Assembly (NCBI RefSeq): GCF_014648635.1
Contig: NZ_BMRM01000002.1
Location: 248,001 to 312,000, forward strand
DNA length: 64,000 nucleotides
From: Streptomyces cinerochromogenes
Lineage (GTDB): Bacteria > Actinomycetota > Actinomycetes > Streptomycetales > Streptomycetaceae
Direction: 5' to 3'
The notes under the pieces were generated by a model that saw only the letters and a program-made list of their open reading frames with translations, was not told the origin of the DNA and did not search any database. A program made the translations under genes and the position numbers. Positions 51,540 through 59,560 of this stretch are shown here, piece after piece (positions within the stretch are counted from its first letter, which is position 1; each line of letters opens with the position of its first letter).

Positions 51540-54503
51540 ATGGACGGTGGGCCGCGAGTACCCGAGCAGCGGCGTGCCGGATCCGCGCCCGTCGCGGACG
51601 CCGGCCCGCTGCGCTTCGGCGTGCTCGGTCCGGTGCGGGCCTGGCGCGGCGAGGAGGCCCTCCAGACGGGCTCCCCCCAGCAGCGCGCCCTGCTGGCCGC
51701 ACTGCTGCTGCGCGAGGGCCGTACGGCCACGGCGTCGGAACTGATCGACGCGCTGTGGGGGTCCGAGCCGCCCTCCCAGGCCCTGGCCGCGGTCCGCACC
51801 TACGCCTCCCGGCTGCGGAAGGCGCTGAACCCCGGGATCCTGGTCAGCGAGTCCGGCGGCTACGCCGTCCGCGGCCTGGGCGAGGGCGCCCTGGACCTGA
51901 CGGTCGCGCAGGACCTGGCGGCGGAGGCGGAGAAGGCGCGGGGTGCGGGCGACCTGGGCCGGGCCCGCACGCTCCTGAACCAGGCCCTCGACCTGTGGGA
52001 CGGCGAACCCCTGGCCGGAGTCCCCGGCCCGTACGCCGAGGCCCAGCGGGCCCGCCTGGAGGAGTGGCGCCTGGTCCTCCTCGAATCCCGCCTCGACCTC
52101 GACCTCGAACAGGGCTGCCACGCCGAGGCGGTCTCGGAACTGACGGCCCTGACGGCGGCCCACCCGCTCCGGGAGCGCCTGCGCGAACTCCTCATGCTGG
52201 CGCTGTACCGCAGCGGCCGCCAGGCGGAGGCCCTCGCGGTGTACGCCGACACCCGCCGCCTCCTGTCGGAGGAACTGGGCGTCGACCCCCGGCCCGGCCT
52301 CAGCGAACTCCAGCAGCGCATCCTCCAGGCGGACCCGACCCTGGCGGAACCGTCGGCCCCCATGACGGAGCCGGCGGCGACCCCGGTCCGCCCGGCCCAG
52401 CTCCCGGCGACGGTCCCCGACTTCACCGGCCGCTCCTCCTTCGTCTCGGACCTGACGGCGGTCCTGTCCTCGGCGTCCGAGGCGGAGGGCCGGGTCATGG
52501 CGGTCTCGGCCCTGGCCGGCATAGGCGGCGTGGGCAAGACCACCCTCGCCGTCCACGTGGCCCACCGGGCCCGCTCGGCGTTCCCGGACGGCCAGCTGTA
52601 CGTCGACCTCCAGGGTGCGGGGCCGAGACCGGCGGAGCCGGAGACGGTCCTCGGCTCCTTCCTGCGGGCCCTCGGCACGGCGGACGCGTCCATCCCCGAC
52701 GGCCTGGAGGAACGGGCGGCGCTGTACCGCTCGGTCCTGGACGGCCGCAGGGTCCTGGTCCTGCTGGACAACGCGAAGGACGCGGCACAGGTGCGGCCGC
52801 TGCTGCCGGGCACGGAGGGCTGCGCGGCGCTGGTCACCTCCCGCGTCCGCATGCTCGACCTCGCCGGCGCCCACCTGGTCGACCTGGACGTCATGTCCCC
52901 CGACGAGGCGCTGGCCCTCTTCACGAAGATCGTGGGCGAGGAGCGGGTGGCCTCGGAACGGGAGGCCGCGCTCGACGTGGTCGCCGCGTGCGGCTTCCTC
53001 CCCCTGGCGATCCGCATCGCGGCGTCCCGCCTGGCGGCCCGCCGTACCTGGACGGTCTCGGTCCTGGCGGCGAAGCTGGCGGACGAACGCCGCCGCCTGG
53101 ACGAGCTGCAGGCCGGCGACCTGGCGGTCAAGGCGACCTTCGAGCTGGGCTACGGCCAGCTGGAACCGGCCCAGGCCCGCGCCTTCCGCCTCCTCGGCCT
53201 CGCCGACGGCCCGGACATCTCCCTCGCCGCCGCGGCCGCGGTCCTGGACCTCCCCGCGGAGGAGACCGAGGACCTGCTGGAGTCCCTGGTGGACACGTCC
53301 CTGCTGGAGTCCGCGGCACCTGGGCGGTACCGGTTCCACGACCTGGTGCGGCTGTACGCCCGCGCCTGCGCGGAACGGGACGAGTGGCCGCCGAGCGAGC
53401 GGGAGGCGGCCATGTCTCGGTTGCTGGACTTCTATTTGGCCACGACCGCGGGTGTGTACGCGATCGAGCGGCCGGGCGACCGGTTGGTGGACGACCTGGA
53501 ATCGACGGAGTACGCGGGACTGCGGTTCACGGAAGCCACGGCGGCACTCGATTGGCTCTACACGGAGGCCGCGCCGCTACTGGCGTGCGTGCGGCAATCG
53601 GCTGGAACCGAACGGCTGCGGCGGGGCGTCGACCTGCTGTGGGCGGCCAAGGACCTGACCGAGTCAGGGGCGAACTCCCACCAATACGAGGCGACGACCC
53701 GGGCGATGTGCGAGGCGACCCGGGCGGTAGGGGATTCCCGGGCCGAGGGCAGGGCGCGGACCATTTTGACAGACGTCCTGCTGGTATCCGGGCGCATTCA
53801 GCAAGCGGAAGCGGAAGCCCGGACAGCAATGCGTCTGGCAGAGGGAGTGAGCGACTCGACCGCAGCCAGCTGGGTGGCCAACAACCGAGGACTGATCTGC
53901 CTTCACCAGCGGCGGTACGCAGACGGTCGGGCCTACTTCGATCAGGCCATCGACGGTTTCAGGGCTGCGGGGAACCGCCCGGGCGAAGCCTCCGCCCTGT
54001 CCAATCTCTCGCGGGCGCAACTAGGTGACGGCAACACCGCCGAGGCGGTCGACATCGCCATGCGCGGGCTGGCTGTCTACCTCAGTCTGGGTCGGACCAT
54101 GCGTCTGGCGAACGGGCATTTCGCGGTGGGCGTCGCGCTGTCTCAGGCCGGTCGGCACAGTGAGGCGCTTTCGCAGTTCTCCGAAGCGCGAGCCATCTTC
54201 AGTGGGCACCGTCAGCGCTTGTGGGAGGGGACGACGAACTTCCGCATCGCTGAGGTCCTCATGGCCACGGATCGTGTCACGCAGGCAGCCCAGCATGCCG
54301 AACAGGCGCTGGCACTGGGGTGCATCGGCGGGGACCGCATGCGGGGGAACGTCCTGACGCTCCTGGGTCAAGCCCTGTCTGCGCTGGGCCAGGTCGACCG
54401 CGCGAAGGCCTGCTGGCGGGAAGCACTCAGCCTGTACGAGCAGAACAGCGCAGCGGAGGCCGAGGACGTCCGCGCCTTGCTGGCCGCGGGCACTGCGGTG
54501 TGA
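51540..54503 (+). CDS. afsR: AfsR, SARP-type activator with NB-ARC and TPR domains
   Basis: The 987-residue protein has three domains. Residues about 20-270 form the SARP DNA-binding plus BTAD domain (LRFGVLGPVRAWRG; ALYRSGRQAEALAVY). A STAND/NB-ARC ATPase follows with Walker A GIGGVGKTT at residues 327-335. TPR repeats run from about residue 750. Length and order match AfsR of S. coelicolor, phosphorylated by AfsK and activating afsS. The ATG is preceded by GAGGGGG. afsS lies 207 bp downstream, with a SARP-type repeat in its promoter. Confidence 0.96.
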   Translation: MDGGPRVPEQRRAGSAPVADAGPLRFGVLGPVRAWRGEEALQTGSPQQRALLAALLLREGRTATASELIDALWGSEPPSQALAAVRTYASRLRKALNPGILVSESGGYAVRGLGEGALDLTVAQDLAAEAEKARGAGDLGRARTLLNQALDLWDGEPLAGVPGPYAEAQRARLEEWRLVLLESRLDLDLEQGCHAEAVSELTALTAAHPLRERLRELLMLALYRSGRQAEALAVYADTRRLLSEELGVDPRPGLSELQQRILQADPTLAEPSAPMTEPAATPVRPAQLPATVPDFTGRSSFVSDLTAVLSSASEAEGRVMAVSALAGIGGVGKTTLAVHVAHRARSAFPDGQLYVDLQGAGPRPAEPETVLGSFLRALGTADASIPDGLEERAALYRSVLDGRRVLVLLDNAKDAAQVRPLLPGTEGCAALVTSRVRMLDLAGAHLVDLDVMSPDEALALFTKIVGEERVASEREAALDVVAACGFLPLAIRIAASRLAARRTWTVSVLAAKLADERRRLDELQAGDLAVKATFELGYGQLEPAQARAFRLLGLADGPDISLAAAAAVLDLPAEETEDLLESLVDTSLLESAAPGRYRFHDLVRLYARACAERDEWPPSEREAAMSRLLDFYLATTAGVYAIERPGDRLVDDLESTEYAGLRFTEATAALDWLYTEAAPLLACVRQSAGTERLRRGVDLLWAAKDLTESGANSHQYEATTRAMCEATRAVGDSRAEGRARTILTDVLLVSGRIQQAEAEARTAMRLAEGVSDSTAASWVANNRGLICLHQRRYADGRAYFDQAIDGFRAAGNRPGEASALSNLSRAQLGDGNTAEAVDIAMRGLAVYLSLGRTMRLANGHFAVGVALSQAGRHSEALSQFSEARAIFSGHRQRLWEGTTNFRIAEVLMATDRVTQAAQHAEQALALGCIGGDRMRGNVLTLLGQALSALGQVDRAKACWREALSLYEQNSAAEAEDVRALLAAGTAV

Positions 54504-54534
54504 AGCTGTCTCCTGCGGCACGAGCCTGAGGCAC

Positions 54535-54552
54535 GTTCAGCATTCGTTTATC
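54535..54552 (+). promoter_or_regulatory. SARP-type direct repeat upstream of afsS
   Basis: GTTCAGC (54535-54541) and GTTTATC (54546-54552) begin 11 bp apart, the spacing known for SARP heptamer repeats. CACTCT (54562-54567) lies 9 bp further on and may be the -10 box. The site fits AfsR control of afsS, as known in S. coelicolor. Confidence 0.6.
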
Positions 54553-54638
54553 CGTGCGCGGCACTCTCGTACCAGTCAGACCATCGCGTCGGGGGGCAGA
54601 TGGTCCGCTGGAGCCCTCACCGGTTAGTGTGCGGCTCC

Positions 54639-54684
54639 GAACGCCCGTCCGGCGGCCCTCGGGGGAGCTACCGGACGGGCGTTC
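54639..54684 (+). promoter_or_regulatory. Perfect 14-bp hairpin in the afsS leader
   Basis: GAACGCCCGTCCGG and CCGGACGGGCGTTC form a perfect stem with an 18-nt loop, starting about 70 nt after the presumed -10 box and ending 26 nt before the afsS ATG. It could terminate transcripts coming from afsR or act as an attenuator-like leader element. Confidence 0.65.
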
Positions 54685-54710
54685 CTGGCCCTCACCACAG
54701 TGAAGGAAGC

Positions 54711-54899
54711 ATGATGAGCGACACGAAGAAGACCGCGGACGCCAAGCCTCTGGACAACCACATGCCCAGCGAGCCGGCCACCGACGAGACCGTCACCACG
54801 CTTGACAACCACATGCCGATCGGGCCGGCGAAGGATGTCATCACGACGATGGACAACCACATGCCTGCCCCGCCCGCCCTGGACCTGGACGGCAAGTAA
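54711..54899 (+). CDS. afsS: AfsS, small repeat protein regulating secondary metabolism
   Basis: The 62-residue product (from the first of two adjacent ATGs, behind GAAGGA) contains three copies of the motif (L/M)DNHMP at about 20-residue intervals, plus intervening Thr/Asp/Pro stretches, exactly as in AfsS. In S. coelicolor AfsS is an AfsR target that raises antibiotic production. Its molecular role is not settled. The gene follows afsR; a strong hairpin ends it. Confidence 0.95.
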   Translation: MMSDTKKTADAKPLDNHMPSEPATDETVTTLDNHMPIGPAKDVITTMDNHMPAPPALDLDGK

Positions 54900-54928
54900 G
54901 TCCCGAGGACCTTCATCCCGACGGGGAT

Positions 54929-54965
54929 CGGCCGCGGCGGCGCGGAGGGGGAGCCGCCGCGGCCG
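54929..54965 (+). terminator. Hairpin after afsS
   Basis: CGGCCGCGGCGGC and GCCGCCGCGGCCG form a 13-bp perfect stem with an 11-nt loop, 30 nt after the stop codon. Confidence 0.8.
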
Positions 54966-55142
54966 AGGCATGTCCGGCCCGTGGCGTTTACGCAGGTCAC
55001 CTGCATCCGGACGGGAACCGATCTGCCCATCCCCCGCGGCGGCTCGGGGGTGGGGAGTTATCCACAGGGGTGGAGGCGGAGGGGGGAGGTCGGGAGAGTG
55101 GGGGTGTGGATCGAGGTGGATTGCGGGGGCTTGCCGAGGGGG

Positions 55143-55352
55143 GCGGCCGGCCTGGCCGTCGAGATCGAGGGGTACGCCTACCACGGCACCCGCGACGCCC
55201 ACCGCCGGGACGTCGACCGCTTCAACCAGCTCCTCCGCTGCCCCGAGATCCGCAGCCTCCTCCGCTTCAGCGCCGAGGACGTCTTCCACCGGCCTGGTCA
55301 CATGCTCGCGGAGATCAAGGCGGCCCTGGCTCCTCTACCCACCACCAGGTGA
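55143..55352 (+). pseudogene. Fragment of a DUF559-like (Vsr-fold endonuclease-type) protein
   Basis: The last 69 residues of an open frame read like the C-terminal part of DUF559 proteins: AVEIEGYAYHG (conserved Glu and His), RRDVDRFNQLLRCPEI, LLRFSAEDVFHRP and a final helix. Upstream the same frame (from GTG 54981) has no protein character, so the first half of the usual gene (about 300 codons) is missing. It is probably a remnant left between afsS and the inserted catabolic genes. No ribosome binding site is placed in front of the fragment. Confidence 0.5.
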
Positions 55353-55525
55353 CCGCGCCCCCCGCTTCTCCTCCCTCCCGGCCCCTCCGGGAGTTATTGG
55401 CATGTCTGTTCCAGGGGGCGCGGTATAAAGGGGCTGGTCAGGGGGTCGGGGCGGGCGGCGGCGGTGGAACGCATCTGCCAGTCACCGTCATCGTGTGAGG
55501 TGAGGGGCACCTGGCCGCGGACGCG

Positions 55526-57112
55526 TCAGCCCCTCGCCCTCAGCTCTCCCTTCAGTACCTTTCCGCTCGCGTTCCTCGGCAGACCGGGTACGAACTCCAC
55601 CGACCTCGGCACCTTGTAGTTCGCCATCTCGCGGCGGGACCAGGCGATCAGGTCGTGGGAGGTCAGTGAGGAGCCGGGGCGGCGGACGACGTAGGCCTTC
55701 GCGACCTCGCCCAGGCGGGGGTCGGGGACGCCGACGACCGCCGCGTCCGTCACGTCGGGGTGGGTGACCAGCAGCCGTTCTATCTCCGCCGGGTACGCGT
55801 TGAAGCCGCCGACGATGAACATGTCCTTCAGGCGGTCCGTGATGCGCAGATTGCCGGCCGCGTCCAGGACGCCCACGTCGCCCGTGCGCAGCCAGCCGTC
55901 CTCCGTCATCGTCTCCGACGTGGCCGCCGGGTCGCCGTAGTAGCCCTGCATGACGTTGAAGCCCCGGACCAGTACCTCCCCGGGGGTGCCGGGCGGGGCG
56001 GTCACCCTCACCTCCGTGCCGGGGATCGGGCGGCCGGAGGTGGAGGCGATCACCGTGGCCGGATCGTCGCGGCGGCACATCGTGACGATGCCGCTCGCCT
56101 CCGAGAGGCCGTAGGCCGTGAGGACCGTGTCCACCGAGAGTTCGTCACGCAGGCGTTCCACCAGGGTGAGGGGGACCACGGCCGCGCCCGTCACCACCAG
56201 GCGGAGCGTCGAGAGGTCGTAGGAACCGCGGGACGGGTGGTCCAGCAGCGACTGGTGCAGGGTCGGGGGGCCCGGGAGGACCGAGATCCGTTCCGCCGCG
56301 ATGTTCGCCAGGGCCGTGTCCACGGTGAACACCGGCTGCGGGATCATCGTCGCCCCCCGCATGAGGCAGGCGAGCACCCCGGCCTTGTAGCCGAAGGTGT
56401 GGAAGAACGGGTTGATGATCAGGTAGCGGTCGGACCGGCGGAGGCCGGCCAGGTCCGCCCAGGTCTCGTACGCCCTGAGGGTCTGACCGTGTGTGATCAC
56501 CGCTCCCTTGGGGCGGCCCGTCGTACCGGAGGTGAAGGTGATGTCCGAGGGGGTCGTGGCGGTCAGTTCCGCGGAGCGGAGGGCCACTTCGCGGGCCGGC
56601 AGGCCGTCGCCCCTGGCCAGGAACTCCTTCCACGTCTCGAACTCCGCCGGTGCGTCGTCCGACAGGACCACCACCCGTTCCAGGGCCGGCAGCGCCGGCA
56701 GCGGGCGTCCCGCGGCGGGCCCCGCTCCCGCGGCCCGCCGCAGCGACGCCACGTACGACGTCCCCAGGAACGTCCCCGTCACGAACAGCAGCCTCGCCCC
56801 GCTGCGGCGCAGTACGTCCGCCGCCTCCGCCCCCTTGAACCGGGTGTTCAGCGGGACCAGGACCGCGCCCGCCGAGACCGCGCCCAGGGCCGCGACGATC
56901 CAGTCCAGGGAGTTGGGCGCCCAGACGGCCACCCGGTCGCCCGTCTCCAGGCCGCCCGCCAGGCAGGCCGCCGCCGCTCGCTCGACCCGGGCGCCCAGGC
57001 CGGCGTACGTGATTCTCGTGCGGCCGTCCACCACGGCCTCCCCGTCCGCGTACCGCTCGGCCGCCCACCGCACCAGTTCCGGAACTGTTTCCCAAGGCGG
57101 CGAAGGCTTCAT
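55526..57112 (-). CDS. Acyl-CoA synthetase (FadD3-like)
   Basis: The 528-residue protein is a full ANL-family ligase: P-loop FTSGTTGRPKGAV, FHTFGYKAGV, the AMP-binding motif YGLSEASG, WLRTGDVGVLD with the hinge Asp, and the catalytic lysine in NASGKVLK. It should activate a carboxylic acid to its CoA thioester as first committed step of the pathway. FadD3 acts on steroid ring remnants in other actinobacteria; the substrate here is unknown. Its promoter holds two operator-like repeats shared with the thiolase operon. Confidence 0.92.
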   Translation of the reverse strand: MKPSPPWETVPELVRWAAERYADGEAVVDGRTRITYAGLGARVERAAAACLAGGLETGDRVAVWAPNSLDWIVAALGAVSAGAVLVPLNTRFKGAEAADVLRRSGARLLFVTGTFLGTSYVASLRRAAGAGPAAGRPLPALPALERVVVLSDDAPAEFETWKEFLARGDGLPAREVALRSAELTATTPSDITFTSGTTGRPKGAVITHGQTLRAYETWADLAGLRRSDRYLIINPFFHTFGYKAGVLACLMRGATMIPQPVFTVDTALANIAAERISVLPGPPTLHQSLLDHPSRGSYDLSTLRLVVTGAAVVPLTLVERLRDELSVDTVLTAYGLSEASGIVTMCRRDDPATVIASTSGRPIPGTEVRVTAPPGTPGEVLVRGFNVMQGYYGDPAATSETMTEDGWLRTGDVGVLDAAGNLRITDRLKDMFIVGGFNAYPAEIERLLVTHPDVTDAAVVGVPDPRLGEVAKAYVVRRPGSSLTSHDLIAWSRREMANYKVPRSVEFVPGLPRNASGKVLKGELRARG

Positions 57113-57141
57113 GGTCCGGCTCCCCTGCGAGCGAGCGGTAG

Positions 57142-57156
57142 CTGACTCCCCGTCAG
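57142..57156. promoter_or_regulatory. Operator-like inverted repeat CTGACT-CCC-CGTCAG
   Basis: One mismatch in the left arm. It sits between the divergent acyl-CoA synthetase and thiolase genes; the centre is 27 bp from the second site. Confidence 0.6.
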
Positions 57157-57168
57157 ATTAGCTGTAAT

Positions 57169-57183
57169 CTGACGAGCTGTCAG
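57169..57183. promoter_or_regulatory. Operator-like inverted repeat CTGACG-AGC-TGTCAG
   Basis: One mismatch in the right arm. It is 15 bp upstream of the thiolase-family gene start. Two sites in one divergent promoter suggest cooperative binding. Confidence 0.6.
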
Positions 57184-57198
57184 GAGAGGGGGAGTCCC

Positions 57199-58365
57199 AT
57201 GAGCCTCACGGCAGGGTCAGCAGGGATCAAGGACGCCGTCGCCATCGTCGGGATCGGGCAGACCGCGTTCGCCAGGAACCTCGCCGAGGACGAGAGGACG
57301 CTCGCCTGCCGGGCCGTGCTCGCCGCGCTCGACGACGCGGGGATCGCGCCCGGTGAGGTGGACGCGCTCGCCTCCTACACGATGGAGGAGACCGATGAGG
57401 TGGAGCTGGCGAAGGCCGTCGGGTTCGGGGATCTGACCTTCTTCAGCAAGGTGGGGTACGGCGGGGGCGGGTCCTGCGCGACCGTCGCGCACCTCGCCGG
57501 TGCCATCGCGTCCGGGCAGGCCACGGTGGGGGTCGCGTGGCGGTCGCGGAAGAGGGGGAGCGGGCCCCGGCCGTGGACGAACACCGCCGTGCAGCTGCCG
57601 ACCCCGGCCCAGTGGACCCGGCCCTTCGGTCTCCTCCGCCCCGTCGACGAGATCGCCATGCTGGCCCGGCGGTACATGCACGAGTACGGCGTCAGCCGTG
57701 ATCACCTGTTCAACGTCGCGCTGGCCTGCCGGAACCGGGCCAACCAGAACCCCGCCGCCGTCATGTACGAACGGCCGCTCACCCGGGAGATGTACATGAC
57801 CTCCCGGTGGATCAGCGAGCCGCTCTGCCTCTACGACAACTGCCTGGAGACGGACGGCGCCCTGGCCTGTGTGGTCGTCGGCAAGGAGCGTGCCCGGGAC
57901 TGCGCCCGCACCCCCGTGTACGTGCACGCCGCCGCGCAGGGACTGCCCGCCCAGCACCACGGCATGGTCAACTACTGGAACGACGACCCGCTCACCGGCC
58001 CCGCCTGGACCGCCGCCCGGCACCTGTGGAAGCACGCCGACTTCACGCCGCAGGACGTCGACGTCGCGCAGATCTACGACGCCTTCAGCGCCCTCGTACC
58101 GCTCTCGCTGGAGGGGTACGGCTTCTGTGCGCGCGGCGAGGGGGGTGCGTTCACCGAGCAGGGAGCCCTGGAGATCGGCGGGCGGCTGCCCCTCAACACC
58201 GGCGGCGGCGGGCTCAGCGAGGCCTACGTGCACGGCTTCAACCTCATCAACGAGGGCGTCAAGCAGCTGCGCGGGACCAGTACCGCGCAGGTTCCGGGTG
58301 CCGCGACCTGCCTGGTCACGGCCGGTGAAGGCGTCCCCACCTCCGCTCTCCTCCTCAGGAGCTGA
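57199..58365 (+). CDS. Lipid-transfer/thiolase-family protein (Ltp2-like)
   Basis: The 388-residue protein has a thiolase fold without the usual GHPxGATG loop. It starts AIVGIGQTAFARN, has SCATVAHLAGAIASGQA around the first active-site position, VAQIYDAFSALVPL, and the end GGGGLSEAYVHGFNLINEGVKQLRG, characteristic of lipid-transfer/Ltp2-type thiolases. Ltp2 of M. tuberculosis is a retro-aldolase working with a DUF35 partner (ChsH2 domain). A DUF35 gene follows directly here, so an aldolase or thiolase complex is likely. The ribosome binding site is GGAGAGGGGG. Confidence 0.9.
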   Translation: MSLTAGSAGIKDAVAIVGIGQTAFARNLAEDERTLACRAVLAALDDAGIAPGEVDALASYTMEETDEVELAKAVGFGDLTFFSKVGYGGGGSCATVAHLAGAIASGQATVGVAWRSRKRGSGPRPWTNTAVQLPTPAQWTRPFGLLRPVDEIAMLARRYMHEYGVSRDHLFNVALACRNRANQNPAAVMYERPLTREMYMTSRWISEPLCLYDNCLETDGALACVVVGKERARDCARTPVYVHAAAQGLPAQHHGMVNYWNDDPLTGPAWTAARHLWKHADFTPQDVDVAQIYDAFSALVPLSLEGYGFCARGEGGAFTEQGALEIGGRLPLNTGGGGLSEAYVHGFNLINEGVKQLRGTSTAQVPGAATCLVTAGEGVPTSALLLRS

Positions 58366-58370
58366 CCGCC

Positions 58371-58778
58371 ATGCTGACTCCCGTCACCGACACCGACGGC
58401 GCCCCCTTCTGGCAGTACGCGGCCCGTGGCGAGCTGCGCGTCCAGGCGTGCGGCGACTGCGGTGAACTCCGCTTCCCGCCCCGGCCCTGCTGCCCGCACT
58501 GCCGGTCCTTCGCCGCCGAGTGGCGGGCGGTGTCGGGGCGGGGGCGGGTGTGGTCGTACGTCGTGCCGCACCCGCCGCTGCTGCCCGGCTACGCGGAACA
58601 GGCGCCGTACAACGTGGTCGTCGTGGAGCTGGAGGAGGCGCCGCGGATACGGCTCGTCGGGAATGTGGTCGCCTCCGCCGGGGCGCCGCTGGACTCCGTC
58701 GATCCGGCGCGGTTGCGGATCGGGGCCCGGGTGCGGGTGGTCTTCTCCGGTGGGCTGCCGCAGTGGGTGCCGGCGTGA
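58371..58778 (+). CDS. DUF35 zinc-ribbon/OB-fold protein, partner of the thiolase
   Basis: The 135-residue protein starts FWQYAARGELRVQACGDCGELRFPPRPCCPHC, the rubredoxin-like zinc ribbon with four Cys (CxxC twice) of DUF35. The OB-fold part follows (GRGRVWSYVVPHPPLLPGYAEQAPYNVVVVELEEAPRIRLVGNV). DUF35 proteins bind acyl-CoA and activate Ltp2-type aldolases or stabilise enoyl-CoA hydratases. It lies 5 bp after the thiolase gene and overlaps the hydratase gene. Confidence 0.92.
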   Translation: MLTPVTDTDGAPFWQYAARGELRVQACGDCGELRFPPRPCCPHCRSFAAEWRAVSGRGRVWSYVVPHPPLLPGYAEQAPYNVVVVELEEAPRIRLVGNVVASAGAPLDSVDPARLRIGARVRVVFSGGLPQWVPA

Positions 58779-59548
58779 ACACCGTCCGGGTCGACGTCGA
58801 CCGGGGTGCGGGGGTCGCCGTCGTCACACTGGACCGGCCCGCGCGGCTCAACGCCATCGACCTCGCCATGGCCGGTGAACTGGGCGAGGTGTGGCGGGGG
58901 TTGCGGTTCGACGACTCCGTGCGGGCCGTCGTGCTCGCCGGGAGCGGGGAGCGGGCGTTCTGCACGGGGATCGATCGGGACGCCGTCGTTCCGCAGCCCG
59001 GCTCGCCGTACATGCAGGACGATCCGCTGCTGGGGGTCGGGCCCAAGGCGAACGGGCTGTGGAAGCCGGTCGTCGCCGCCGTGGAGGGGATGGCCTGCGG
59101 GGGTGCCTTCTATCTGCTGGGGGAGTGCGAGTTCGTCGTCGCCGGGGCCGGTGCCACCTTCTTCGACCCGCACACCACCTACGGCATGGTCAGCGCCTAC
59201 GAGTCGATGCTGATGGCGCAGCGCATGCCGTACGGGGAGGTCGCGCGGACGGCGCTCATGGGGAGCGCCGAGCGGCTGTCGGCCCGGCGGGCGTACGACG
59301 TCGGCCTCGTCTCCGAACTCACCAGGGAGGGAGAGGCGTTGGCCGCCGCCGCCGATCGTGCCGCCGTCATCGCCGGGTATCCGGCCGAGGCCGTGCAGGG
59401 GACCGTGCGGGCGTTGTGGGCGGCCCGGGAGGCCTCTCTCGCGCCGGCGTTCGCGCAGGCCCCGCACCTGATCGCGCTGGGGAACCTGCCGGGCGCACGG
59501 CAGGCGGAGCTGTTCGCCGCCCGCCGCGCGGAGTTCCGGACGCGATGA
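58775..59548 (+). CDS. Enoyl-CoA hydratase/isomerase (crotonase family)
   Basis: The GTG overlaps the stop of the DUF35 gene (GTGA). The 257-residue protein has the crotonase pattern: VVTLDRPARLNAIDLAM, AVVLAGSGERAFCTGIDRD (oxyanion loop; acyl-CoA contacts), VAAVEGMACGGAFYLLGECEFVVAGAGATF, and an active-site region FFDPHTTYGMVSAYESM. Whether the two catalytic glutamates of true hydratases are present is unclear, so hydration, isomerisation or hydrolysis are possible. It is the third gene of the operon. Confidence 0.9.
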   Translation: MNTVRVDVDRGAGVAVVTLDRPARLNAIDLAMAGELGEVWRGLRFDDSVRAVVLAGSGERAFCTGIDRDAVVPQPGSPYMQDDPLLGVGPKANGLWKPVVAAVEGMACGGAFYLLGECEFVVAGAGATFFDPHTTYGMVSAYESMLMAQRMPYGEVARTALMGSAERLSARRAYDVGLVSELTREGEALAAAADRAAVIAGYPAEAVQGTVRALWAAREASLAPAFAQAPHLIALGNLPGARQAELFAARRAEFRTR

Positions 59549-59560
59549 GGCGCTCCGGGG

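Noticed and set aside
55058..55066. TTATCCACA, a perfect DnaA-box word
   Set aside because: A single occurrence in non-coding debris; no cluster, no dnaA or dnaN, so it does not indicate an origin.
54981..55142. First half of the open frame that ends in the DUF559 fragment
   Set aside because: The sequence has no protein character and no ribosome binding site; only the last part from 55143 shows family motifs.
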